Positions 9,556 through 19,180 of a DNA stretch of 64,000 nt are shown piece by piece. Position numbers and translations under genes: made by a program. Each line of letters begins with the position of its first letter. Position 1 is the first letter of the stretch. Under the pieces are notes generated by a model, which saw nothing but the letters and a program-made list of their open reading frames with translations, did not search any database and was not told the DNA's origin. Source of the DNA: Marinicella pacifica (lineage in GTDB: Bacteria > Pseudomonadota > Gammaproteobacteria > Xanthomonadales > Marinicellaceae); assembly GCF_014636635.1 (NCBI RefSeq), contig NZ_BMEO01000003.1:1-64000 (forward strand), given 5' to 3'.

Positions 9556-12500
9556 GTGGTTGCCGGAGGCCCGCCTTTAACGTTTAATGTTTGCTTAGAC
9601 ATAGACCCGACTGCGACTGTCAATGTACCGTTACCGGTTTCAGTAACTCCTGCCTATGAATTTGGAGATACGCCGACTGGAAATAACGGGCCGATAGTTG
9701 GCACGACGGATGATTTCAATATCACCCCAATACTGGTGACGTTTGAAAAAAGTAATAATGCCCCTGAAGGCGAGCGGCCACCAGGGCCAAGTTGGCCGGT
9801 AAGCTATACGTTAAATGTTGATGTTGCCAACAATAACACCATTGATAACATCGTGATTAATGATGTTTTACCGCCACAATTTGTATTGGATACAGGTTCT
9901 ATTAATATCTCGGGTGGTGTTAACTGTGTTTCAGGATTGCCGAACATTAGTATAACGTGCGATAGCGTTAACGGTACGGCTGCTTCAAATGATGTGGTTG
10001 TCAGTTACAGTGGCTATTTTGATGATGTGCTGGATGAAACCACCTGTCAAAAAGATCAGGCGATTAATACAGCCACACTCGATGCTGATTTCAATGCCAC
10101 AGCCATTCCACAATTATCCGACAGCAACACCATTCAGCTTGAGCACATGAGTGTGCAAAAATCGGCTTCACCGGGCGTGGTTAATCCGGGTGATACGGTG
10201 ACCTATACATTGAACGCACAACTCAGTGACTACGGTAATGCCAATCGGGTGATTTTGACCGATGTGTTGCCCGATGGAGTTACATTTAATTCAGTGCTGT
10301 CAGGCGGCGTGACACCAACGGTGCAAAACAACACACCGGCGGCAGGTCAAACCACTTTGATTTTTGATGTAACCGCAGCCAACGGCACCGTCACTGCCGG
10401 CTCGGGTTTCACCCTCAGCTACGATGCCACAGTGAACCAATCTTATAACTCCGGTAATGCGGTGTTAGCCAGTGACCCCTTAAGCAATACGGTTGATTTG
10501 GATTATGATTTAGTTGAAGGCGCGTCGGCTTGTGGTGATGACTCTGCGGCGACCATTCTGGTTGCACCGGTTGCCATTAGTAAAGATGTTGTGAGCACCG
10601 GACCCTATATGCCTGGTGATACTGTCACATATCGGTTGAGTTTGGCCGTTCCTTCCGGGGACACCAATGGGGTTGTTTTTGAAGACTTTTTTCCATTACC
10701 GGTATTTGATGCCACCACCATTGATACGAGTTTACCTTTACCCAACAGCAGCATTAGCCTGGATCTATCAGATACCTTGGGATTAACGCCAACCAGTATA
10801 ACGACAGATGCGGGCACCAATAGCCTGACGATTAACTGGCCGAATATTACCACCACAACACCGCAAACCTTATCGGTACTGGTGGATGTGGTTGTCACGG
10901 ATGATCCGTTTGCAGATAATCTGAGTTTAGCTAATTTATTGCGTGTCAGCACCTCGAATACTGAAGCAGAGGTGTCGACAGGTATCACCCCGGTTTTGAT
11001 CCAAGTTCGCGCACCAGAATTGCACATGACCAAAGGCGTTGTATCTGCTGACCAAGGTAACATCAACCCATCAACGGGTGTGTTACCGGTGGATGGTGAT
11101 GTTACAAACGTTGATGCCGGAGACAGCATTAGCTATCAATTAACACTTGAAAATGTTGGTGGAGCACCGGCTTATGATGTGGTGATTACTGACCCGGCTG
11201 TGGCGGGATTAACGGCTTGTTCAGTCAGTACAGTGACCGATGGCAATGGCGATGTTTTGGCTTATAGCGGAAGTATTGGAACCGGTATAACGCTCACGAA
11301 CCCTTTGGCAGCTAACGATGGTACGATTGGGGCGCCCTATGGCACAGACACGGTTTTGGTGACAGTTAATTGTACAGTGGCTTCTGCGGTTGAAATTGGT
11401 AGCACCTTGACCAATACCGCCACGGCTGATTATGCATCTCAATCCGGCGCGGTTAATTTCCCGACTGTTTCAGATGATGCCACAGCCACAATCGGTCAGC
11501 CGACCATGGATAAAACCATTGTTTCGATTGCGCCTAATGTGGATGGTAATAATGGCACCATCACGATTGGTGAAGTGATTCAATATCAGGTTGAAATCAC
11601 GTTGCCGGAAGGTGTGGCAACCAATGCCGTTGTAACCGATCAACTGGATAATGGTTTAACCTTTTTATCGTTTGATTCCATCGTGCCATCAAGTGGAGAT
11701 ATTACAACAGACGTGGCCGGTGGCTTTGCTGCCGTGCTGGCGGGTGCAAGCGGCAGCATCGGAACCCGAAATGCCAGTTTTGATTTTGGCAACCTGACAA
11801 ATGGCAACACCAATAACGGTGTTGCTGAAACCATCACCATTACTTACAGTGTTTTGGTTAATGATGTTGGAGCCAATCAAAATGGAAATAACAGAAATAA
11901 TGCCGCAAGTTTTACCTCTGACAGCAGTTCAGCGAGTGACAGTGCGCCTAATTTGCGCATTCGAGAACCGGCTTTAACCATTAATAAAACTGTGTCACCC
12001 AGCAATGCTGATGCCGGTGATACCGTGACTTATACGGTGGTGATGAACAACACAGGCACCAGTCCGGCTTTTGATGTGGTCATCAGTGATGCCTTAACAG
12101 ATCCGGACTTAAACTTAGTGGTCGGTTCGGTTAACACAACATCAGGTGTCATCACCACAGGTAATACCCCGGGTGATACCACCGTACGTGTGGATGTGGC
12201 TTCAGTCGCCGTGAGTGGTTCAGTGACAGTCACCTTTCAGGTACAAATCGATCCAACTGCCGAGTCCGGTGATGTGTTAAATAATATCGCCTCGACCAGT
12301 GGCAGTTCTCTGCCGGGAGCAAGTCTGGACGAGCGCACTTATGGGCCGGTAACAGACGATGCGGATGTCAATATTGCGCCGGCCCAAGTGGTCAAATCTG
12401 TGCTGCCGGCTACCAGTACCGAACAATCAGAAGGTGTGTCAGGGCAGGGTAATCCCGGTTTGGTGGATTTGACCATCGGTGAAGAAGTGACTTTTAACAT

Positions 12501-15500
12501 TGTCGCGACCTTAGCCGAAGGTGTATCGCCATCGGTGATTATTACCGACACCTTACCGGATAATGCCACCGGTCAAATGCAAGTGACCGGTTCTCAAGTA
12601 ATTTCAGTGGGTGCTAACTTGACCCCAACCAATACCTGGAATCCGGGTGATCCGGGTATTATCAGCGGTGCCAACGATAATGTGGTCACTTTCGATTTCG
12701 GCGCTGTAACCAATACCCCAGACGGGGTTGTCAATGCCGATGATCAGATTGTGGTACAAGTCACCGGTGTGGTGACCAGTGCCGCGGTGAATTCAGGTAT
12801 AGAAGTGTTAACCAACAATGTCCTGATTCAGTATAACACCGGTCTCAATGTTTCGGGATCGGCGGATGTTGAAGTGGTTGAGCCTATTCTGAATGTCAAT
12901 AAATCCGGATCGGTGAACAGTGCCGATGCCGGTGACACCATCACCTACACCATCACCATTGATAATACCGTACCACCTTCGTCTGCGCGGGCTTTTGAAG
13001 CGACTTTAAGTGACACCATTCCGGCCGATTTAACGTTTGCCGGTAATTTACAAGTGGTCAGTGGCTGGGCGCCTGATGTGGGTAGCTTACAAGAAAGTGG
13101 CGGCGTCATAACTGCGACCTGGGCTGAATTCCCGATTGGCCAAACGGTGACCATCAGTTTCGATGTGACTGTTGATACCTCAGTTTCACCGGAACAGGTG
13201 ATTACCAATACCGCCACCATTAACTGGACGTCTATGCCGGGTGCGGCACCCAATGAGCGGGTCGGCACCGATGCCGAAAGTCATGCGGTAACCATTACCG
13301 CTTCAGGCTTAAGCAAAACGGTATTCGATACCTCCGAACCCAGCACCGGGACGGCCCAAAACGGGTCTGAGCCTGATTTAACCATCGGTGAGCTGGTGAC
13401 TTATCGCATGACGGTGACTTTACCCGAAGGCACCACCAATAATACCGTCATGACGGATCAACTCCCGAATACCACGGCTAAGTTTGATGTGGTGAGTTCG
13501 CAGATTGTGTCGATTGGTGGTAATTTAACGGTGCCCGGTGGTTCTGTCGGTGATCCGGGTGTTGCAACAGACACCAATGCGGATACTTATTTAGATCGCA
13601 TCAGCTGGACTTTAGGCAACATTATCAATGCACCGGATGGCATTAATAACAGTGATGATGAGATAACCTTTGAAGTGGTGGCTGTGGTTGTTGATGACCC
13701 GGTTAACCAGACCAATCTGAATGATATTGTTAATACGGCCACTTTCAGTGCCGATGGCAGTTCTGTCACGGATACTGCGCTGGTGGATATTGTGGAGCCG
13801 CTTGTAACAGTGACGAAAACAACGCTACCGGCGTCGATCACAGCCGATGCCGGAGATACACTCACCTATCAATTAACCATTGCTCACCAGGCCAATTCCA
13901 GTGCCGATGCTTTTAACCTGATTGTAAAGGATAATTTACCGGTGCCCGGTACGGAGTGGATTAATGATGGGACTGCTTCGTCAACCTGTCCCGGTTTTAC
14001 CGTGGATTCAAACGCAGAACCAGTGATTGAATTTAGTTTCAATTCCTTGGCATTGTTACCTGCTCCCAGCAGCTGTACGATCACTTATGATGTGAGTGTT
14101 AATAATTTAGTCAACCCGACTCAGACGTATGCTAATACAGCTAATTTATCGTATACCTCGACGCCGGTGATTGTGGCCGGTCAAACCCGAACATCGACCG
14201 ATTCCGATCAGACCTCCTTTATCACGCCGGATCCGGCGGTGGTTAAAGTCACAGCCGGTTCATCGTTGGGTGATACCGGCGATAACCAGGGCAATCCTTT
14301 GGTACCGGATTTGGCCATTGGTGAAACCATTGATTTCACTTTGACCATCATTGTACCTGAGGGTGTCACCACCAATGCCGTGGTCACCGATCAATTACCG
14401 ATCGGTCCGGGTTATCTGGAATTGATTTCTGCGACGGTCGACAGCACAGGTACAAGCATCACCAACACCACTTTACCCGGCACGCCGGTTATTTCAGACA
14501 GTAATGCTGATACCCTGAATGATCGCGTGGTGTTTGATTTTGGTGACATTACTAATCAGCCGGATGGGGTGGTGGATGCCGGTGATCAAATCACCATGAC
14601 GGTGACTGCCCGATTGGTCGACAATCCGGGTAATATGGCGATTGATACCTTAACCAATAATGTGACCTTTACTTACGGCACCGGCGGACCGTTGACGGAC
14701 AGTGCGGATGTGGAAGTGGTTGAGCCCAATTTAGGCCTGGCTAAATCCTTTGGCACGGTCAATGATTATGTGGTGCCGATTACCCTAACCATGAATAACA
14801 CCGGTGGTTCAGCCAGTGCTTATGATTTGGTGGTTGAAGATGTCTTTGACACCAATATCTGGGATGCCGGTGGTTTTAGTGCGGTGACCATTCCTGTGGG
14901 TTTTGTCTTGACCACGGTGGCCGGACCCGGCCCGAATCAAACCACGGTTCGCATCAGTTCCGATGGTAATTTTTCACCGCCTGACAGCTCTTTGGAGCCG
15001 AATGAAGTGGTGAGTTTTACATTTAATGCCACTTTACGCAGCGATGTGTCCATTCCGACCAATATACCGAATACGGCGACCATCACCGAAGCCAGCAGTT
15101 TACCCGGTACTGATCCAAATGAGCGGGATTACGGTCCGGTCAATGCCAGCGACACGTTGTTGTTACCTGCTTTGGATTCGGATAAGTCGGTGGTTTTAGA
15201 TGCCGACACCAACGGTTCCGGTGGTGCCAGCCCCGGCGAGACCTTAAATTACACCATTACGGTGGTGAACTCAGGGCAAGCACCGGCCACTTCGGTTGTG
15301 GTGACGGATATTCCTGATCCCAATGGTACTTTGGTGGTGGGTTCTGTGACCACCAATGTCGGTTCAGTGACCACCGGTAATACGCCCGGAGATACCACAG
15401 TGGCGGTTAATGTCGGTACCTTAAATATCGGTGCAACGGTGACCATTACGTATCAGGTTGTGATTAATAATCCATTACCGGCCGGTGTCGATGAGTTGGT

Positions 15501-18500
15501 AAATCAGGCTTTGATTGCTTCCCAGGAAGTTCCCGATTTTGATTCCAATGATCCAAGCACGCCGGACCCTGATGACCCCACCATTATTCCAGTGGATGGT
15601 GCGCCTGATTTGGTGATTGTTAAAGATGATGGCGGGACCACGACTGTCCCGGGTGGTACGGTAATTTATACCCTGGGTTACTCTAATGTGGGTACACAAG
15701 ATGCCACCAGTGTTGTCATTACAGAAACGGTCCCGGCTAACAGTACCTTCGATGCCGGCAATTCCAACGGTGGGTGGGTTTGTGTACCTGATGGCAATGC
15801 GGGCAGTACATGTACCATAAATATTGGAGCAGTTGCTGTGAGTGATCCTGTGACAACCGTTAACTTTGCTGTAACCGTTGATGACCCATTACCCGCAGGT
15901 GTTAATGAATTAAATAACACCGCCTCCATTGCCGATGATGGCGCCAACGGCAACGACTTAACACCCGGTGATAACACCGACAGTGATAATACCCCGATCA
16001 ATGCAGCACCTGATTTACAGGTCAGCAAAGATGATGGCGGCGTTACGGTGCAACCGGGTGATGTGATTGGATACACCATAAATTATGGCAATGTGGGTAA
16101 TCAGGATGCCACCGGTGTGGTCATTACTGAAACTGTACCGGTCAACAGCACATTCGTACCCGGAAGCAGCAGTGGCAGTTGGGTTTGCGTGCCGGATAAT
16201 AATGCCGGAAGCACCTGTACAGTGAGTCTGGCCAGTTTAGCTGCCGGTGATAATGGCAGTCTGATTTTTGCGGTGCAAGTGGATAATCCATTGGCCGCCG
16301 GTGTTACGGCCATCAACAATGCCGTCGTTATTAATGATGATGGTAATAATGGGCCAGATCCAACCCCGGGTGACAATAATGATACCGACGATACGCCGGT
16401 GAACGCGGTGCCGGATTTAACCTTGGTTAAGGATGATGGTGTGGCGTTAGCCAGTCCGGGGGATACCCTAATCTATACACTGAGCTATGCCAATGTGGGT
16501 AATCAGAATGCCACCGGTGTATCCATTACGGATACGGTACCGACACACACCACATTCGATGCCGGTAACAGCAGCGCGGGCTGGAGTTGTGCCAATGGTG
16601 CACCGGCCGGTAGCGTCTGTACTTTTGCCATCGGTGCTGTCGCAGGTGGTGGTTCCGGTGCAGTCAGTTTTGCGGTTATTGTCGATAATCCATTGGCGCC
16701 TGGTGCCACTTCAGTGGTCAATGCCGCCAGTGTGGCCGATGACGGCACCAATGGTGCCGACCCGACACCGGGTAATAATACCGACAGTGACACCGACAGC
16801 TTAACCGGAACGGCGCTTGATTTAGCTGTGAGCAAAGATGATGGTGGTGTTACGGTGACACCGGGTGATGTGGTGACTTATGTCATCAGTTATGAGAACC
16901 TGGGTAACATCGGTGCCACCGGTGTGGAACTTAACGAAACCGTGCCGATGCACAGTACGTTCAATGCCGGCAGCAGTACACCGGGCTGGGCTTGTGTGCC
17001 CAATGGTAATGCGGGTAGCAGCTGTACTTATTCAGTTGGCACCTTAAATGGCGGTGATTCCGGTTCGGTTAACTTTGCCGTGACGGTGGATAATCCATTA
17101 CCCGGTGGAGTGACTGAATTAAACAACACGGTGACTATTTCTGACGACGGTAACAACGGTCCTGATATTGATACAAGCAATAACAGCGGCAGTGACAATA
17201 CGCCGGTTACGGCAGCGCCTGATTTGGTGGTGACTAAAGTTGATCAACAGAGCAGTGTGAATGCCGGTGATGTGTTGGTTTATGACATCAGTTATGAAAA
17301 TATCGGTGACCAGGATGCCACCGGCGTGGTGATCACGGATACGGTGCCATTACACACCAGTTTTGATGCCGGCAGCAGTACCCCGGGTTGGAGCTGTTCG
17401 CCCAATGGCAATGCCGGCAGTGCTTGTACCTTTAATGTCGGTTCTGTGAATGCCGGTGATCCACCGGTCACCATCCAGTTTGCGGTATTGGTCGATGCGG
17501 CCTTACCTGATGGTGTAGATACGCTGAATAATACCGTCAGTATCATTGATGATGGCAATAACGGACCTGATTCGGATCCAACCAATAATGACGATACCGA
17601 ACCCACTGATGTGGTGGCGGCCCCTGATTTGGTCATCACCAAAACAGATGGCGGTCTGAATTCAGGGCCGGGTCAAACCATTGTTTATACCTTAAACTAT
17701 GAAAATATCGGCTCACAAGATTCAGTGGGTGTTGTGATCACGGAAACGATTCCGGCCAACACCACATTTAATGCCGGTGCCAGTGATCCTGCTTGGAGTT
17801 GTAGCGGTACCACGCCGGGTAATTCCTGTACCTACTTTGTGGGTAATCTGAATGTCGGTGACACAGGTATGGTTATATTCGCTGTCGATGTGGATGATCC
17901 CTTGCCGCAGAATGTTCAGCAAATAGTCAACAGTGTTAATATTGGCGATGATGGCAGTAATGGTCCGGATGAAGATCTCACGAATAATGATGATGATGAA
18001 ACCACCGGTTTATTCTTAAATCCGCCGGTGGGCGTTAAAACCGTCGAAGTGGATGCGTCCGATCCGCGTTTGTTGCACTGGACCTTTTATTGGTATAACC
18101 CCAATAACAATACGGATTTGCCGGTCTTTATCTTTGACGAAATTCCCGTCGGCACAACCTATACGGGTACCAGCAGTTGTACCCCGGACGGTACCAGTAC
18201 CTGTACCCAACCGGTCTATAACGCCGGTTTAAACCGCATCGAGCTAACGGCTGTGATCAGTCCGGACTTTGGCGCAGCGCCGAATACACCGGCATCGGCT
18301 CTGAACCATGAAGTGTTGATACAATTTGATACCCGCATCAATTCAAATGGTGCTGTGGTGATTGAAAACCAGGCCAATGCTAACTGGGATGAAAACAACA
18401 ACGGAGATCCCAATGATGATGCTCAAAGCGGTCAGGAGCCGGTGGTGACGGATGATCCAACGACCACTGAAGTCAACGACCCGACTCAGGTCCGCACGGC

Positions 18501-18600
18501 CTTCCCGATACCGACCTTAAGCACATGGGCGCTGCTGTTATTGGCACTCATGAGTGTTGGAATTGCGGTACCGGCGATACGTCGTCGCAGGTCTATGTGA
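9556..18600 (+). CDS. Giant DUF11-repeat surface protein body with IPTL-CTERM sorting tail
   Basis: A 3,014-residue frame that as written would start at a GTG with no ribosome site and no signal peptide; it is better seen as the continuation of the gene beginning at 9202. It holds about 19 DUF11-type beta-sandwich modules, each opening with a (V/I/L)xK(S/T/D) strand and a (D/I/P)GDT(V/I)xY motif. Up to ~15.2 kb two module types alternate (the ADAGDT type and the TIGE...LPEG type), giving a super-repeat of 0.88-0.93 kb. The last six modules (15601-18024) are a regular tandem array. The C-terminus is an IPTL-CTERM signal: Pro-Thr-Leu, hydrophobic helix, Arg cluster. Such proteins are exported and processed by an exosortase-like enzyme (XrtH in described systems), which is not in this window. 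A role in adhesion or surface structure is inferred. Confidence 0.85.
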   Translation: MVAGGPPLTFNVCLDIDPTATVNVPLPVSVTPAYEFGDTPTGNNGPIVGTTDDFNITPILVTFEKSNNAPEGERPPGPSWPVSYTLNVDVANNNTIDNIVINDVLPPQFVLDTGSINISGGVNCVSGLPNISITCDSVNGTAASNDVVVSYSGYFDDVLDETTCQKDQAINTATLDADFNATAIPQLSDSNTIQLEHMSVQKSASPGVVNPGDTVTYTLNAQLSDYGNANRVILTDVLPDGVTFNSVLSGGVTPTVQNNTPAAGQTTLIFDVTAANGTVTAGSGFTLSYDATVNQSYNSGNAVLASDPLSNTVDLDYDLVEGASACGDDSAATILVAPVAISKDVVSTGPYMPGDTVTYRLSLAVPSGDTNGVVFEDFFPLPVFDATTIDTSLPLPNSSISLDLSDTLGLTPTSITTDAGTNSLTINWPNITTTTPQTLSVLVDVVVTDDPFADNLSLANLLRVSTSNTEAEVSTGITPVLIQVRAPELHMTKGVVSADQGNINPSTGVLPVDGDVTNVDAGDSISYQLTLENVGGAPAYDVVITDPAVAGLTACSVSTVTDGNGDVLAYSGSIGTGITLTNPLAANDGTIGAPYGTDTVLVTVNCTVASAVEIGSTLTNTATADYASQSGAVNFPTVSDDATATIGQPTMDKTIVSIAPNVDGNNGTITIGEVIQYQVEITLPEGVATNAVVTDQLDNGLTFLSFDSIVPSSGDITTDVAGGFAAVLAGASGSIGTRNASFDFGNLTNGNTNNGVAETITITYSVLVNDVGANQNGNNRNNAASFTSDSSSASDSAPNLRIREPALTINKTVSPSNADAGDTVTYTVVMNNTGTSPAFDVVISDALTDPDLNLVVGSVNTTSGVITTGNTPGDTTVRVDVASVAVSGSVTVTFQVQIDPTAESGDVLNNIASTSGSSLPGASLDERTYGPVTDDADVNIAPAQVVKSVLPATSTEQSEGVSGQGNPGLVDLTIGEEVTFNIVATLAEGVSPSVIITDTLPDNATGQMQVTGSQVISVGANLTPTNTWNPGDPGIISGANDNVVTFDFGAVTNTPDGVVNADDQIVVQVTGVVTSAAVNSGIEVLTNNVLIQYNTGLNVSGSADVEVVEPILNVNKSGSVNSADAGDTITYTITIDNTVPPSSARAFEATLSDTIPADLTFAGNLQVVSGWAPDVGSLQESGGVITATWAEFPIGQTVTISFDVTVDTSVSPEQVITNTATINWTSMPGAAPNERVGTDAESHAVTITASGLSKTVFDTSEPSTGTAQNGSEPDLTIGELVTYRMTVTLPEGTTNNTVMTDQLPNTTAKFDVVSSQIVSIGGNLTVPGGSVGDPGVATDTNADTYLDRISWTLGNIINAPDGINNSDDEITFEVVAVVVDDPVNQTNLNDIVNTATFSADGSSVTDTALVDIVEPLVTVTKTTLPASITADAGDTLTYQLTIAHQANSSADAFNLIVKDNLPVPGTEWINDGTASSTCPGFTVDSNAEPVIEFSFNSLALLPAPSSCTITYDVSVNNLVNPTQTYANTANLSYTSTPVIVAGQTRTSTDSDQTSFITPDPAVVKVTAGSSLGDTGDNQGNPLVPDLAIGETIDFTLTIIVPEGVTTNAVVTDQLPIGPGYLELISATVDSTGTSITNTTLPGTPVISDSNADTLNDRVVFDFGDITNQPDGVVDAGDQITMTVTARLVDNPGNMAIDTLTNNVTFTYGTGGPLTDSADVEVVEPNLGLAKSFGTVNDYVVPITLTMNNTGGSASAYDLVVEDVFDTNIWDAGGFSAVTIPVGFVLTTVAGPGPNQTTVRISSDGNFSPPDSSLEPNEVVSFTFNATLRSDVSIPTNIPNTATITEASSLPGTDPNERDYGPVNASDTLLLPALDSDKSVVLDADTNGSGGASPGETLNYTITVVNSGQAPATSVVVTDIPDPNGTLVVGSVTTNVGSVTTGNTPGDTTVAVNVGTLNIGATVTITYQVVINNPLPAGVDELVNQALIASQEVPDFDSNDPSTPDPDDPTIIPVDGAPDLVIVKDDGGTTTVPGGTVIYTLGYSNVGTQDATSVVITETVPANSTFDAGNSNGGWVCVPDGNAGSTCTINIGAVAVSDPVTTVNFAVTVDDPLPAGVNELNNTASIADDGANGNDLTPGDNTDSDNTPINAAPDLQVSKDDGGVTVQPGDVIGYTINYGNVGNQDATGVVITETVPVNSTFVPGSSSGSWVCVPDNNAGSTCTVSLASLAAGDNGSLIFAVQVDNPLAAGVTAINNAVVINDDGNNGPDPTPGDNNDTDDTPVNAVPDLTLVKDDGVALASPGDTLIYTLSYANVGNQNATGVSITDTVPTHTTFDAGNSSAGWSCANGAPAGSVCTFAIGAVAGGGSGAVSFAVIVDNPLAPGATSVVNAASVADDGTNGADPTPGNNTDSDTDSLTGTALDLAVSKDDGGVTVTPGDVVTYVISYENLGNIGATGVELNETVPMHSTFNAGSSTPGWACVPNGNAGSSCTYSVGTLNGGDSGSVNFAVTVDNPLPGGVTELNNTVTISDDGNNGPDIDTSNNSGSDNTPVTAAPDLVVTKVDQQSSVNAGDVLVYDISYENIGDQDATGVVITDTVPLHTSFDAGSSTPGWSCSPNGNAGSACTFNVGSVNAGDPPVTIQFAVLVDAALPDGVDTLNNTVSIIDDGNNGPDSDPTNNDDTEPTDVVAAPDLVITKTDGGLNSGPGQTIVYTLNYENIGSQDSVGVVITETIPANTTFNAGASDPAWSCSGTTPGNSCTYFVGNLNVGDTGMVIFAVDVDDPLPQNVQQIVNSVNIGDDGSNGPDEDLTNNDDDETTGLFLNPPVGVKTVEVDASDPRLLHWTFYWYNPNNNTDLPVFIFDEIPVGTTYTGTSSCTPDGTSTCTQPVYNAGLNRIELTAVISPDFGAAPNTPASALNHEVLIQFDTRINSNGAVVIENQANANWDENNNGDPNDDAQSGQEPVVTDDPTTTEVNDPTQVRTAFPIPTLSTWALLLLALMSVGIAVPAIRRRRSM
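15601..18024 (+). repeat. Six tandem DUF11 modules, 134-135 codons each
   Basis: Units begin at the Ala/Val-Pro/Leu-Asp-Leu codons at 15601, 16006, 16408, 16813, 17215 and 17620, so spacings are 405, 402, 405, 402 and 405 bp. Shared features of the units are a KDDGG-like opening, PGD/GDV-I-Y, N-x-G-x-Q-D/N-A-T-G-V, a TVP-x-x-(S/T)-x-F-x-A/P-G stretch, a paired cysteine segment (W-x-C...CT) and a closing DDG-x-NG-x-D. The even spacing and similarity point to expansion by tandem duplication. Confidence 0.85.
18502..18597 (+). other. IPTL-CTERM protein-sorting signal
   Basis: The last 32 residues read Phe-Pro-IPTLS, then a hydrophobic helix (WALLLLALMSVGIAVPA) and a basic tail (IRRRRSM). This is the tripartite pattern of the IPTL-CTERM family, recognised by an exosortase-related transpeptidase/protease and found in Gram-negative bacteria that make exopolysaccharide-associated surface proteins. 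Confidence 0.92.
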
Positions 18601-18621
18601 AGGCATTAAACAAATGCGTTT

Positions 18622-18664
18622 AAAAAAAAGCCGAAAAGCATTCACTTGCTTTTCGGCTTTTTTA
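18622..18664 (+). terminator. Rho-independent terminator after the giant DUF11 gene
   Basis: The stem AAAAGCCGAAAAGCA pairs with TGCTTTTCGGCTTTT around a short loop, followed by a T run (18658-18663). It sits 22 nt after the stop codon. Confidence 0.92.
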
Positions 18665-18697
18665 TACCCACAATATGATTTTAATTGAGAACAGACA

Positions 18698-19180
18698 ATG
18701 TCAGATTTTTATCAATTTGAAGCTGAAACCCTGAATGGTGACAAACGACAATTAAGTGATTATAAGGGCCAGGTGGTGTTGGTGGTGAATACCGCCAGCA
18801 AATGTGGTTTTACGCCGCAATACAAAGGCTTACAGGAATTGTACGAAACCTATAAAAACCGTGGTTTTACCATTTTGGGCTTTCCCTGTAATCAATTTGG
18901 TGGTCAGGAGCCGGGTGATGCGGAGGCAATTAATTCATTTTGTGAGCTGAATTATGGTGTTGAATTCCCGATGTTTGACAAAATTGATGTGAATGGAGAT
19001 CATGCCCATCCTTTATTTAATTATCTTAAAGACGAACTGTCCGGTACTTTGGGCAATAAAATTAAGTGGAATTTCACCAAATTCTTAATAGGACGCGATG
19101 GTAAACCCTTAAAACGTTATGCACCGACCACAAAGCCGGAAAAACTGACCCGGGATATTGAGCAAGCACTCAACACTTAA
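18698..19180 (+). CDS. Glutathione peroxidase family (thiol peroxidase)
   Basis: A 160-residue protein of the Cys-type glutathione peroxidase family, close in length to E. coli BtuE. The peroxidatic Cys36 sits in NTASKCGFT; Gln70 (GGQEPG), Trp124 and Asn125 (KWNFTKFL) complete the catalytic tetrad, and Cys82 is at the place of the resolving cysteine used by thioredoxin-dependent members. No signal peptide, so cytoplasmic. It reduces hydrogen or lipid peroxides; thioredoxin is the more likely reductant than glutathione. Its last 4 bases overlap the convergent gene at 19177. Confidence 0.95.
   Translation: MSDFYQFEAETLNGDKRQLSDYKGQVVLVVNTASKCGFTPQYKGLQELYETYKNRGFTILGFPCNQFGGQEPGDAEAINSFCELNYGVEFPMFDKIDVNGDHAHPLFNYLKDELSGTLGNKIKWNFTKFLIGRDGKPLKRYAPTTKPEKLTRDIEQALNT

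Noticed and set aside
16487-16835. Overlapping ORFs in other frames of the DUF11 gene
   Set aside because: They have no ribosome sites and follow the repeat structure of the real frame.
15601-18024. Regular repeats that could be mistaken for a CRISPR array
   Set aside because: The unit is about 400 bp, coding and degenerate, with no short identical repeats and unique spacers.
9202-18600. Frameshift or insertion as the cause of the split in the DUF11 giant
   Set aside because: The frame is the same before and after the TAA, so a simple base change is the better explanation.
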